In this document: one piece after another, positions 11,823 to 23,369 of the stretch
How positions within the stretch are numbered: position 1 is the stretch's first letter
Layout of the letters: each line of letters starts with the position of its first letter
Assembly: GCA_964035545.1 (NCBI GenBank)
Contig: CAXIUT010000180.1
Coordinates: forward strand, 1 to 58,231
Source of the DNA: Bugula neritina
Lineage: Eukaryota > Bryozoa > Gymnolaemata > Cheilostomatida > Bugulidae
Length of the DNA stretch: 58,231 nt
Direction of reading: 5' to 3'
Made by a program: the position numbers and the translations under genes
Notes under the pieces: generated by a model
The model's database searches: none
What the model was told of the DNA's origin: nothing
Seen by the model: the letters and a program-made list of their open reading frames with translations, nothing else

Positions 11823-12722
11823 TCAAATCTGAATGATATCAGTTTTATCTATCGCCTGCAAATACTCCTTCAAACTAAAATCTAAATTATTTGCTGTCTG
11901 CAAATGAGTGTTGGTCTTTCTTAATAATGCTATATATTGACTTAACTTCTTATACGCCTTTATCAACTAGTTTTTCTGGCGCTATAATCGTTTCTGGTTC
12001 ATCTGTGCCTTCTCACGGTTCTTCTGTAGTTTTATATTTTCCTACTTGTTTACAATTTATTTTTATTTTATCACCTGCTTGCCGCTCTATATCTCAACTT
12101 TTAGTTGCTATATCTTTCCACTTAAATTTTTATATTCAGCTTCGTAGCTTACCTTTTCCTTATTTATCTATGTCAACTTTTTCTCAAGGTTAGAATGCTG
12201 ATTTTTAGCTGCTTATTCATCTCTAGCTAAATTGACTGAAGTCTTTTTAAGTTATTAATGCTTATCATTTAATTTAGATATTTCCTTTATCCATTTTTTA
12301 CTTTAATCTGATATCTTCTTACCCTTACTTTCCAAATCCTTCTTCAGTTAATTTTTCATCTTAACAGCTACACTAGCTTGTTAGATATTGTTCTACAACT
12401 TTTATAATTTCAATCTATTTTTTTCCATCTGATTTTTTCCTTTCTAATAATGCTTCTTTAATTCACTTAATTTATTGATATTTCTTTATTCAGTCGCTTT
12501 CTTTACCGCCTCTATCTGCCCAATAATATCTTCTTCTTATTCCTCTTATTTTTAAAATTATTCTTAATATGGGCTCTATTTTTCAATTTCTCCAAATTAA
12601 ATATTCTAATCTTCATCGTTGTCATCTAACTGATTTAACTCCTCTTCAATCATTCTTTTCCTTTCCTCTAACTACCTGTTCTTTCTTTCAAGAGCTTCGC
12701 TTTTCTCTTCAAGTTTTTTCAT
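11823..12722 (-). CDS. Long coiled-coil protein
   Basis: 299 residues, almost entirely heptad-like Lys/Glu/Leu sequence (start MKKLEEKSEALERKNRELEE), with an acidic stretch at about residues 45-65 and a short conserved-looking end KEYLQAIDKTDIIQI. No head domain is visible. It is likely a structural cytoskeletal or ciliary protein by composition only. The ATG at 12720-12722 follows an in-frame TGA, so no upstream extension is possible without an unseen exon. It sits between two minus-strand genes with gaps of 53 and 84 bp. Confidence 0.83.
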
Positions 12723-12806
12723 TCAAAATTTTAAATTATCAACCACTAAAGCTTAATAGCCATCAATACAATGAATAAACTAAAGATTAAATATTTAATG
12801 AAGAGA

Positions 12807-13644
12807 TCATTTATTGATTGTGATTTTATAGTTTTCATCGATATGTTCACTAATACTCTCAAAACATTTATTCAAATCGTCATTGATTATATGTTTGTAG
12901 AAATCCAAAGATTATCCCTTCTAGATTTCTTTCTTTGCATTATTAATTCTTTTCTGAATTACTTCAGGAGTCTCAGTACCTCTCTTCTTCAATCTTTACT
13001 CAAGAGCCTATATACTAGGAGCGTCAATGAACACATATTGACAATCAATATCATTATTATGAATCTTCTCACCTCCCTGAACATCAATGTCCATAATACA
13101 AATCTAACTATCATCAATAGTACTTTTCCACGATTCATAATATCCATTAACTTTCCCTTATGGGTGCCATAATAGTTGCCATGAACTTAACAATACTCCG
13201 CAAACACTTTCTTTTCAATTTCCTATCTAATAAAATAAATACCTTTTCAAATTACTCCTTAGTTACAAAATAATATTCTCTACCATGAACTTCACCCTGT
13301 CTAGGTCTTCGAGTCGTATAGCTGATACTCAATTCAAAAAGATTAGGATTCTTATCAATCAACATATTAATTATAGTTCCTTTTCCGACTCCTGAACATC
13401 CAGTGATCACCAAAGGTTTGTGTCTCACGATATCTTTAGTGTAATTGAAATAACTAAAGAACTTTTTGGCATAGTCATAGACATCTTCCGGTTGTTAGAG
13501 AAGACAAGAACTGAGAAAATCATTCATAATTTGTCTGAGCTCAGGATGATTTTTGAGATAGCTTACATGCTATGCTTTTATTGAATGTTTAATTGCTCCG
13601 AAATAAGCTTGCAGTTATGAATCAAAATTTTTGTTACTCTCCAT
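12807..13644 (-). CDS. Guanylate kinase with N-terminal RIIa-type docking domain
   Basis: Two 20-nt introns (13223-13242, 13104-13123); 265 residues. Residues 25-68 match the RIIa/Dpy-30 dimerisation-docking fold (YLKNHPELRQIMNDF, then EQPEDVYDYAKKFF). Residues 76-265 are guanylate kinase: P-loop GCSGVGKGT (82-90), YTTRRPRQGEVHG for GMP binding, MDIDVQGG and IEALEERLKKRGTE. It would phosphorylate GMP to GDP, and the RIIa domain suggests tethering to an A-kinase-anchor-like helix, for example a radial-spoke or other axonemal partner. The domain pairing recalls ciliary adenylate kinases. Both introns restore textbook family motifs exactly, so the gene model is firm. Confidence 0.93.
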
Positions 13645-13685
13645 AATATAACTTATCTATTTATTATTATTCACAATCACTTAAA

Positions 13686-15064
13686 TCATAAAATCTGGCA
13701 CTCACAAAATTAGGAATCGTTTGGCTTCTTCTCTACCTTACGAGAATCCGATTCTTGTTGCATAGTTGATAAAGGCTTATTTACTGCTTTGGATTTTTAT
13801 TGAGGTTATTCTTTTTTAATTAGATGCTAAGTACTTTGCTATGGCTCATTTTTTTTAGGCTAATTATTTTTTTGTATTTATTATTTTTATTCTTTGATAT
13901 GTTATTTTACTTCTTTTTTCTCGTTTAAGTTTGTTTTTGTTGGTGAAGATGCTTCTGATACTTATTCAGTCACTTTCCTTAGCAAATTTATTTTTTTACT
14001 TTATTAATGCTAGGTTAAATCCAATTTGATTTACTCCTACTATTTCTTCTTTACATTTTATTCTTATTTTTTGAACTAATCTAAAATTTATTTTTAATAT
14101 GTAAACTTTCCGATAGAAGAATAAGATAAAGGTAAATTAGAAAGTCTTGAACGTCTTTGATCTTCATTTTCAGTTGTAAAAAAACTACTAATAATCTTTG
14201 AATAAACTTTACTCCTTGTCTCAGAAATACGACTCTTATTTACTTACTATTATTACATTTTCATTTCTTCGACATTGCTAACTTTCGTTACCTCTAATTG
14301 ACCTACTTATCCCTCTTCTTTATTAACTGTCTCTTCTTTATTTGGCAAATTTTATTATTTCTCAATTTATCCTTCATTTATCTCCTAATTTTTAACATCT
14401 TTTATTTTAGACTCTCCAAAACTTTCTTATTTAAATGTTTCTGGACTTTTTTCTCTAGATTAAGCTGGTTTAATTTCGATAAAGACAGGTTTTTATTCAA
14501 TCAGCTTCTTTAAATCCTCGTAATTATCATCTCTATCAACGATAGAAAAAGTATTAATCGATGTAGATGGACAAAATCCTTGAATTTCTTCTTACAAAAT
14601 AGGAAATAATTGTTCTAACTCCACAGGCTAATCTGCAACAAAATCAGTATAAGCTATAATAACTCTCGGAATATTTTCCCAATAGTACTTAACCTGTTAG
14701 TTTTTACATGTGCTAATAACTTATGGAATTTCCGCAAGATACTAATACAATTTAGTGAAACTATCACAATCTTTAAAGACAAACAAAAGGATATCATAAC
14801 AATAAAGACTTGCTATTTGAATAATCGAAGAACTGTCCAAACAAGGATTATCAACATACACAAACTAAACCTAACTCTCAGAACTTTGAGCTACATGCTT
14901 CTATATCTATTTTGTCTAGACATACTATCCTGTATATGCCTTACCTGCCAATTTATAACTAAGATATGTCTTACCAACCCGACTATCTCCCAACACACCC
15001 ACTACATCTCATAAAAATTACCTCTGCATACCTCCTTCGCTACCACTTCCTCTTCGGTATTCAT
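13686..15064 (-). CDS. Divergent small-GTPase-like protein with charged tail
   Basis: One 14-nt intron (15008-15021) right after the first 15 codons; 454 residues. Residues 15-190 resemble a Ras-type fold starting VVGVLGDSRVGKT, a good P-loop. The G3 position reads VYVDNPCL rather than DTAG and the G4 position AYTDF rather than NKxD, so GTP hydrolysis or guanine specificity is doubtful. RABL5/IFT22-like and pseudo-GTPase proteins are possible relatives, unproven. From about residue 200 to the end the protein is low-complexity, rich in Glu, Lys and Asn. It lies head to tail with the guanylate kinase gene (41 bp gap). Confidence 0.78.
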
Positions 15065-15108
15065 ATCCAAAATATAATAATATCAATAACAAATTAATAA
15101 ATTTCATA

Positions 15109-18100
15109 TCAATCACTTTCCCTCACAATATCATCCAATTCATCTCCACACTAGAAAATCAAATGATCTATTATTTTCTCACTCAAATTCAATACCACCT
15201 CCGTATATTCAGCAGAAGAATTAGTCATCTCTTATTCTTACTCCAACAACCATTTCTCAAGCATCAAACCCACTCGATTCTCACGAATTGAATTTAATTG
15301 CTAGTCACTTAAATTGGCTATTTGACTATCGCCCATCTACATTGGCATTGGATCAGCTATAAAACCACATAAACAACTACCCCAGTTTATTATCTTAGCG
15401 ATTGATGAACCAAATATCTGATCTAACTTTTTCTATTACTCAGTTTGCTACTATTCTTCAGATAAACGACTTGAATATTTCTTCTAAAAATCTATATTTT
15501 TCAAAGAAGAATTAGTAAAATTTTTTAAATATTTTGGTTGGTTAAGCCAAGGCAAAGGTGATCCATATATACTACCAGGTTTTTAAAACTAAAGAGCTTC
15601 ATTGAAGTTATCAATAATACTGATAAGAAAATACTCTCTGACTTGTTTCATTTTTGATCCCATTTGCACATCACTTCCCTGAATAAATATAAAAATACAT
15701 TGAGACTGATTTTCTCTTCTTCATGAACTTTAGAAAAATCATTGAAAAGGTCATGAGTTATCGTTGGATTCTTTGATGAAATAGTCTTAAAATAAGGATA
15801 AATATATTAATCCTGAAATGTGTTGTAGTTGTTTTTAACATCACCATTTATAGTTATTCTATATGATCTCAATAATTAAACAATGTCGAATTTTATTGCT
15901 GAAGATATGTTATTAACGAAAAATTATTTGTATTTTTCAGTATTTCTAATATACTAACACAGAGATATGCAATATTACTTGATAAAAGTTAAATTAGTTA
16001 CAAATCCCTTACCAACTAGAGATGAATTATTTACACTCATAGATTTATTTGATTTTTAGAATGATGAACTTCTAGATAACTCCTCATCTTTTCTCTTCTT
16101 TGAATTGAATTATGCCTCAGATATATAAAGATTTTTAGTTTTTTTCTATCCTCCAGGAGGTGAAGCAGATAATGGTCTCTGGTTCAATATATTCCGAATA
16201 TTATCATGAGAGTTTTCAAGTTAATCTTCAGATTTACACTCTATTTAACCAATCAAATCAATTTTATTAAATATTTATTGAGCCTTTTTTTCATGCTCTG
16301 AAGAAAATTCTTGAATATTTTCTTATAAATACCCGTCATAGGCTTATTTTAAGGTGCCTAAATCAACATCTGAAGAACTTTTAGAATGTTGATGTTAATT
16401 CAAGATAATCTTTTCAGATCCTTCTTATTTATTACTATTGTAACTATGAAATCCTTATGCATTATAAGCTTCATTACTACTATATTCATTCATAATATCT
16501 TATTTTTTAGAAGACGACTAACTTTCAGCCTTCATTGCCTCTTATATTTTTCTTGTAATCTCAATAGTATGCCTATGAACTTATTAGATATCATCAGTCC
16601 AGTATTTTTTGTAAATTCTATCTTACTCTGAAGAATATGAACTATGTGAATTATTATCTGAAAAACCAGGCTTTTTCTATTTAATTTCTTAATTATTCTC
16701 ATTATTATCTTTTTTTTCAATTTACTATCGATTTTAATTTTTCAAATCCTTCTTCTTCTTAAAGTTTGGCTCCTATTTAATACCATTATCAGTTGTCATT
16801 AAATCTTATGTTTAGTTATTTTACTAATGATTTTCTTTTTTCTCATGATCACTTTACTCTGAAGAAAGATCAGTTATGTACCCAAGAACCATCTTTGCCT
16901 CTTCTATTTTCTGTTTTATCTCTTGTTTTTAGAAAATTAACTTCTCTTCAAGTTCTTTTTTTTTTAATTTATAAGTTCTAGGAGTAAAAACTTTATCTGT
17001 TTTCATTTTCTCATACATTTCTATTTTCTTTTAAAACTTTTTCTGAAGCTTTAACTCCTTCTTGAAAAACACATTTTTAATATTTTTACTTTTCAATTTC
17101 TTCAACTCTTATTCTAACCTTGCATTTGATGGAGAAGAACATTAAAATGCTTGAAATTGCTTTTTATATTCATCCATATTAAAATTACCAAAATGTTGAT
17201 GTTTCTTCTTCGTTGTTTGATCTTATTCTTCTTTAGGTTTAGTTTATTAAGAAGTTTCTTATATTTTGATTTGATTAGGAGGTGATTCTATCTTTTTAGG
17301 AAATCTTATCTCAATAAATTGATTACTATTTATCATATCTTCTGATTCATTTCTACTTTCTTTCAAACTTAAAACTTTTAAATTATTTTTAAGTGATTCA
17401 TTCTACTCTTCTAAAGATTTATACTTTTAGTTTTTTTGATCAAGCATTTTTCTCAAATCTTCAATCTCTTTCAACATTTTACTATTTTAATATGTTTATT
17501 TTTCAGATCTCTACTTAGAATTCTAAAAATCTTCCTCATCATCAAGTTTAATAGCCAGCTTTTTGAATTTATCTGTCTTATTCTTTTAATCGGAGACTAC
17601 AAAATCATTATTTTCGAGATCACTTTGCTGATGACTATGAAAATTAAGATAGTTGAAGGAAGAACAATCTGATTCATCTACTTTAATTATACTTTCTTTT
17701 TAAATATGAACTATTGAATTTCCCTCTTCACTATTCCATAAAGGACCTTTCTTATGATCTATTTTGTTTTTAATATAACGATATTTTATTGATTCATCTT
17801 CTAACTTTTTCAAAAACTATCTTCTACCTACATAGCCACGCCAATGACATTGAATTATCTTAACTTTTTTGTTCAATTCTTAAAGTTTTTTTGATGTTAT
17901 AGTTCCATTCAAGTAGCTAGTCACCAGACCTCCTTTATTCTTCTTTGAAAGTTTTTTAGCACTTGAAGAATTCATTTTCTCAAGTTCTTTATATTTACTT
18001 ATAGGCATAGCTTACATTGGATCACCACGAGGAGGACTTTCATGAACCAGACTACTAGCTTAGCGACCTAATTTATCATAATCAGATTCATCGAACTCAT

Positions 18101-18992
18101 TATCATCAAAACAATATATTGGTAGTCTTTAGAGATCTCCTTTAGATTGCTTTTTAGGAACTGCATATGGTTTTGAAGCATTAGCTTTACTCTCAGCTTA
18201 TACTTTTCTGAGTTATTCATACCTTTTCTCTTTCTCCCGTTTATTTACTTTTTTATGCCTGGAGGTTTCTAATTTTTATTTTCTCTTCTTATCTTCCATA
18301 TATTTCATAATTTTTTCATGCTATTCTTCTTTTGTATTTTTTTTAAGAGTTGTCATTGATTTTCTTTATCGACTCAGATTGGTCCTTGATTGATTGACTT
18401 TATTTTTAATTCCTGAGTTTGAAAAAACATGAAGGTTTTTTGCACTCTGGGGATTACTTTTAAGTTTTTTTGTTTTACTACTTTTTGAGCGGGATTTTTA
18501 TTTTGATTTTTATGCTGAACTCTTTGGAGACCGTTCTTTATTTTTAGTAAATTTAATGCCAGATTTAATATTTTATGTTGATTTTGCATTTTTTCTTTTA
18601 ACTAATTTTTGATTAGTGCTTTTTGACCTCGACCGTTACTCTTTCTTTGAAATATCTATTTTTTCAGGAGTTTTAGCATCTTTATATTTAACAACTTTGT
18701 TTAAGTCAATATTTTTATGCTTCAAGGGGGTGTCAAAAGTTTTTTATTTTTAAGTTTTGATGGTTGCCTAGCTATATTTCTTTTTGGCTTTTTTAGTTTA
18801 ATCTGTATGGCGATTATGTATGTCATTTTTCTGATGATTTTTGTGTTCTATTTATACAAAGTTATCAATTTTTTTTCCTGAGAAGCCTTGGTTTTTATCT
18901 TTCATATTGAAGTTAATTTGTATATTAATATTTCTATTTCCAGTCCTATTAGGAACACGTTAATCGTTACTAACCCGATTTATTTTGCTCAT
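15109..18992 (-). CDS. Large IQ-motif coiled-coil protein
   Basis: 1287 residues with one 20-nt intron near the 3' end (15679-15698). The first 250 residues are very basic and Ser-rich. One clear IQ motif, IIQCHWRGYVGRREF at about residues 377-395, should bind calmodulin or centrin. Several coiled-coil stretches follow (for example SKMLKEIEDLRKMLDQ). The last 200 residues look globular, with WGSCLCGFIADPMP and CGDELDDIVRESD. This layout suits a basal-body or axonemal scaffold. Frame is continuous over nearly 3.9 kb with TAA/TAG as Glu. I cannot assign an ortholog. Confidence 0.87.
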
Positions 18993-19123
18993 ATTTGCAG
19001 TTATAAATATAATAAACAATGAATCTCATCCTAAAAACAGACTCTCATTTTTATCAATCTCTATTCAATAAATCTATCTTTTATTTTTATCAATTAACTT
19101 ATTTCAATAGTAAATATACAAAA

Positions 19124-20869
19124 TCAAACTAAATATTTTAATCTCATTATCTAAACACAGTTTTTACATTAATCTTAGAACTACATTAAACAACTTTCAC
19201 TCTAAAGAATTTTTATAGCCACAGGATTATCAATTTTAGATTAATTGTTCTTTTTTATTATTATAGACAAGACAAATTGACAAAACTATGTATTTGTTAC
19301 TTTCATTTGCTTCAAAAAAGTATAAAATAAAGTTATTTACTTAATTGTTAGTTAACTCTCTTTAGTAATTAACCTTATTGAAAATTATAAGAAAATAGGA
19401 TTGAATTTGACTGAGTCATGTCGACAATATTGATAAAATCCAGAATAAATCATCAATAGCTCTTTTGTAGATACTTTTTCAAGTAACTATAATTAGTTTA
19501 ATTTGATTAAATACTTTTCTGTTAAAGTGATAAATAGCTCAAAATGATGATGATTTATCTTTAAATCTTTTAGATTACTTGAATATTGTTAATTTATTTT
19601 CCAAAATAGACTACAAAGAGATATAAAATCTACTTTATTATCAAAATTATACTTTTATTTAGTCTGAATATAATCCAACTCTTCTTTAATTACTATATTC
19701 ACCTGTTCTACAATCTGAAAAATAATTTAGTTTGAAATTCCAAATGATTAATTTAATGCTTTGAAGATATTAGCAATATTTCTCAAAGTTGTATTCTTAC
19801 TCTTGATTCGATAGATATAATTTTTATTCAAATTTGTCTTGAATTCTTAAGAAAAATAAAGAACAGATGTTTTTAAATTCTTTTCTAAAGATTATTTTTC
19901 ATATTTTTTTATTTTAATTATAGCATTTAGTAATAAAGATAGTTAATAAGCTGGCAAATAATCTCTAGAAGAAGTTTAAGCAGGAGCATGATATTTAACT
20001 ATTTCATATAATCCTTTGGTTTTATCGATAATTTTATTATGAAAGTTTTAAGAGTAAGATATCAAAGCATAAGTATAAGTTTTAAGACTTATTTTATTTT
20101 TAGATAGTTTATATCTACTAGAATTGAAATATAAAAGTAATATTGGTGTTATTTTTTCTTTCACTTATTTTCTTGAAAAGTAAGAAGCAAGCCAAATAGA
20201 TAACACTTGATGAATATCTAAATTATTAACTAACTTTGCATCAAAATAGATCTGATTCTCTTTTTTCTTTTTATATCCTACTTCAAAAACATGAAAAAAG
20301 AGATCCAAACGAATCAAACCAGTTATCAACATTGATTTCTAAATACTTTTACTTTGATATATCAATTTTTGATAATCAATTTTTTAAAACAAATAATTAA
20401 GTTCTTTATTTTTGATATTTCCTAAATTATTTAAAACAATACCCAAATAACATATAATGTTACAAATCGTTCGAGTAACTTCTAGAGAAGAATCCTAAAA
20501 TATCTATTCAAAAGATTTTAATTTTTCAATTACAAAGTTTATAATATCCTTTGTATGAATCATCTACTGCTACTACATTCTATCCAATATTGCTGTTAAA
20601 TGAACTATATTCATCATATTTCCCTTAGCTTCGATTATCTGAAGAAGATCAGTGCTTGTTTCTGTAGCTTTGATATGCTCAGTTATTGCATAATCTTTAT
20701 CTCTCCAACTTTTCTTGAAAAATGAAAATTAGTACCGAATCATAGCAAAATGATTAGATTGGAAGTGAGGCTTTAAAACAAGAGATCGAAAGCAATGATT
20801 TAGATTTGTAGTATTTATTGGTTTAAATCTTTTTACTATATTTATCATATTATTAACATAATTAAACAT
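19124..20869 (-). CDS. Helical-repeat protein, possibly FASTK/OPR-like
   Basis: 581 residues, intronless. The N-terminal MFNYVNNMINIVKRF is short and basic. The sequence consists of repeated helical units such as TDLLQIIEAKGNMMNIVHL and IHQVLSIWLASYFSR, a pattern seen in FASTK-type and octotricopeptide RNA-binding proteins of mitochondria, but no RAP domain is evident. The assignment is by pattern only. Its ATG at 20867-20869 lies 16 bp downstream of the stop of the preceding minus-strand gene, which leaves almost no room for a promoter and terminator. Confidence 0.68.
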
Positions 20870-20885
20870 TTATCAAGAAAAAAAA

Positions 20886-21989
20886 TCATAATTCTTCGAC
20901 ATACTATCTCTTCAATATTTACAATCTTTATATTTCCTTAGATATTTCCAAATGATACAAACAAATATTTTTTCTCCATCTCAAAACATATTTCACTAGA
21001 ACTTCTCTTTATTTCAACTTAAATTTCTTAACCAATTGATTAAATTTGATATTTATACACTATATTTCACCTCCTATAGCTTTCTATTTAACAGCTTTAT
21101 TATTTTTTTGAGTCAAATAAATCATATGCTTCACTACATTTGTCATTATTTCCACACTATCGCCATTATCTTCACATGATTTTCGATAATAAACTTTTTT
21201 TTGATAGTTTTTTCTCAATTTCAACCAAAATATGTTTACTCTTGAATGAATTTTCTTTTATAACAAATCATACATAAAAGTAAAATGAGTTAATTTTGAT
21301 ATTTTTTTATCTCCTTTTTGTTAATATATATTTTTTCCTTTTTTCTGTTTGAAAAAAGATATCTGACTATTACTTCTATAACTATTATTACTTGAATTTT
21401 TAATTTTTTAAAATACACCTCTTAACTTCAACTGAATTCTATTCCTTATTATTATACACAGTTATGCTTTTGATAATTTTTTTATATATCGCATTTTGTC
21501 TTTACTAACTTTTTATCCTTATTGAATCCGCCATGATTCTATTCTTTCAAATCCTGATGAAACCACTTAAGAATACTTTTTTAATAATCCAAATCCAACT
21601 AGAATTCCAAATTGAATCTATCTTCTTCTCTAATATTGTACTGTCCCTAGCCAATCATTTAGTTTTGTTCTAATTACATTTTATTTCTTCTCTTTATTAT
21701 GAATCTTTTTCAAAATGTTTTCAAATTTAATGTTACAGATAGCCTTTTTATCTTATTCTTTCGTTGATTTTTTTATTTATCTAAATGCTTGCAACAAATT
21801 GAGATGATTTTGTTCATTAATAGTCCATTTTAGTCTTTTGAAGATTTTAGTAACTGAAAAATTTCTATATCCAATGACTAAACTATCCTCATCACTATAC
21901 TCCGATTCATTTTATGAACTATGAGGATAGTAATCACGAAATGAAGATAGAGAAGATCGAGGAGATGGTAAGATTGGTGATGGTAGCAT
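20886..21989 (-). CDS. Basic uncharacterised protein
   Basis: 367 residues without introns, unusually rich in Lys and Arg with scattered Trp. It starts with a Pro/Ser segment (MLPSPILPSPRSSLSSF) that could be disordered or phosphorylated. There is no transmembrane segment and no domain I recognise; short motifs such as VNIFWLKLRKNYQK and VLRWRKNICLYHLE hint at IQ-like or helical basic repeats. It is divergent from the gene at 22056 with 66 bp between the two ATGs, a likely shared promoter. Confidence 0.72.
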
Positions 21990-22055
21990 AAATAACTTCA
22001 AATTAATATAATTTAGTGTTATAGAGATTAATTAATCTATAGTTATTAATTAAGT

Positions 22056-22592
22056 ATGGGACCATGTCATTCGGCTCGAAAATAATCAAGAGATAAAAAA
22101 CATAAAGAAAAAGATCAACCGAATAAAGCTGAATATTGGAAGAAAATGAATCCTATTAATATTGAAGAAGCATCAGTAGATTAAATAAATATTGTAACAA
22201 ATAAGATAAACGAAAAACCTATTTAAACTAAAGAAAAAGAAGTAAAAAAAAATACACAGAGCTTATTATAAGAACTTGGATAACCAAAATACTATTAGAA
22301 ATAAAAAATAAGTGCAAAGCCTGCGATTTAAAAATAGAAAAAACAAGAAAAAATTCCATAAGAAGTTATAAAATAAGAAATAATACCGACAGATCCCTAT
22401 CCGAAACCTTAATAGAAATTTTCCAATTGGAAACAACAAGAAAATACTTATAAAAAACCTTAAGATAAAAATATTATATCTCATAACTATGATGGAAACA
22501 ATAAAAAAAAGACATAACTAAAACAACCATACGGCTGCAAAATGATCATCAATTTTGGAAATTCTTGCGAACATCCAGAATGTTTAGTATGA
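22056..22592 (+). CDS. Small N-terminally lipid-modified charged protein
   Basis: 178 residues, no intron. The start MGPCHS has Gly2 and Cys4, the pattern for N-myristoylation plus palmitoylation, so membrane anchoring is likely. The rest is Lys/Glu-rich, probably disordered, up to a short conserved-looking end with GCKMIINFGNSCEHPECLV, whose Cys/His residues could bind a metal. It converges on B9D1 with 47 bp between stops. Function unknown. Confidence 0.72.
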
Positions 22593-22639
22593 GTATGATA
22601 AAATATATTCTTTTTTTATTTTTAAACTATCATGAAAAG

Positions 22640-23302
22640 TCACTCATAACCATACTTTTTAAAATTGTGTTTTATCGTTTCGATCTAAATGGTCAACTCT
22701 CCCATCGATTTAACACGAGTTACTTCTCGACCTTCGCCTGATGATAAAATTCTTTAATGGTCTTTGTATTATGCTTCAATTCCACCTATAAATCCAAAAA
22801 TTCCTGAGATAATTGACTGAGGAAGAGGTTTGAATATTTGAATTTTTCTCTTGTGTTTTCCACTTTGAGTGGGCAGATGAAGATTCCCATAACCTCTTGC
22901 AAAAGAACGTCCAAAAAAGTCAGTTCCATACAAAGCTACAACTATTTGTGGCCATCCTGCTAAATATGTAGTTTAAAACGATATTTAAAAAGGAAGATTC
23001 CAAGTTATCTCCTTACCATTTGATGCAGCTATCTGACTGATAAAGGTTTTCTCGCCCGACACTTTCATCCAATCAGAACTATGAACAATACTGCAAAAAG
23101 CTGTTAAAGAGTCATCTTCAGGTAAAAAACCTGAACGAAGTACTCCAGTAAATGTCACAAAAAGAGCCTATTTTTTGAGCATGAGTCTCGTGAAAGATAA
23201 TTCTGGTTCATCTTACTCTTCTACTATTTACTACCTGGAAGGTTCTTATTATTCGAATTGAGGTTTAAATTCAATTTTCTTTTTAGGTAGTTTATCTCTC
23301 AT
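22640..23302 (-). CDS. B9D1: B9 domain protein 1 (transition-zone MKS module)
   Basis: 220 residues, no intron. The B9 domain fills residues about 50-195: FVTFTGVLRSG, ITWNLPFEISF, GWPQIVVALYGTDFFGR, ARGYGNLHLP and GKHKRKI, followed by the B9D1-typical tail GEGREVTRVKSMGEL. B9D1 works with B9D2, MKS1 and other MKS-complex proteins in the ciliary transition zone, gating membrane-protein entry. The N-terminal 45 residues are Glu/Lys-rich and extra compared with animal B9D1. The neighbour upstream is a RasGAP-VPS9 trafficking gene. TAA codons occur where homologs have acidic residues, consistent with Glu. Confidence 0.93.
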
Positions 23303-23369
23303 AAATTGATTTAAATATTGAATGGCATTATTTAGGACTTATATCATCAATATCACAATAACATAAAAA

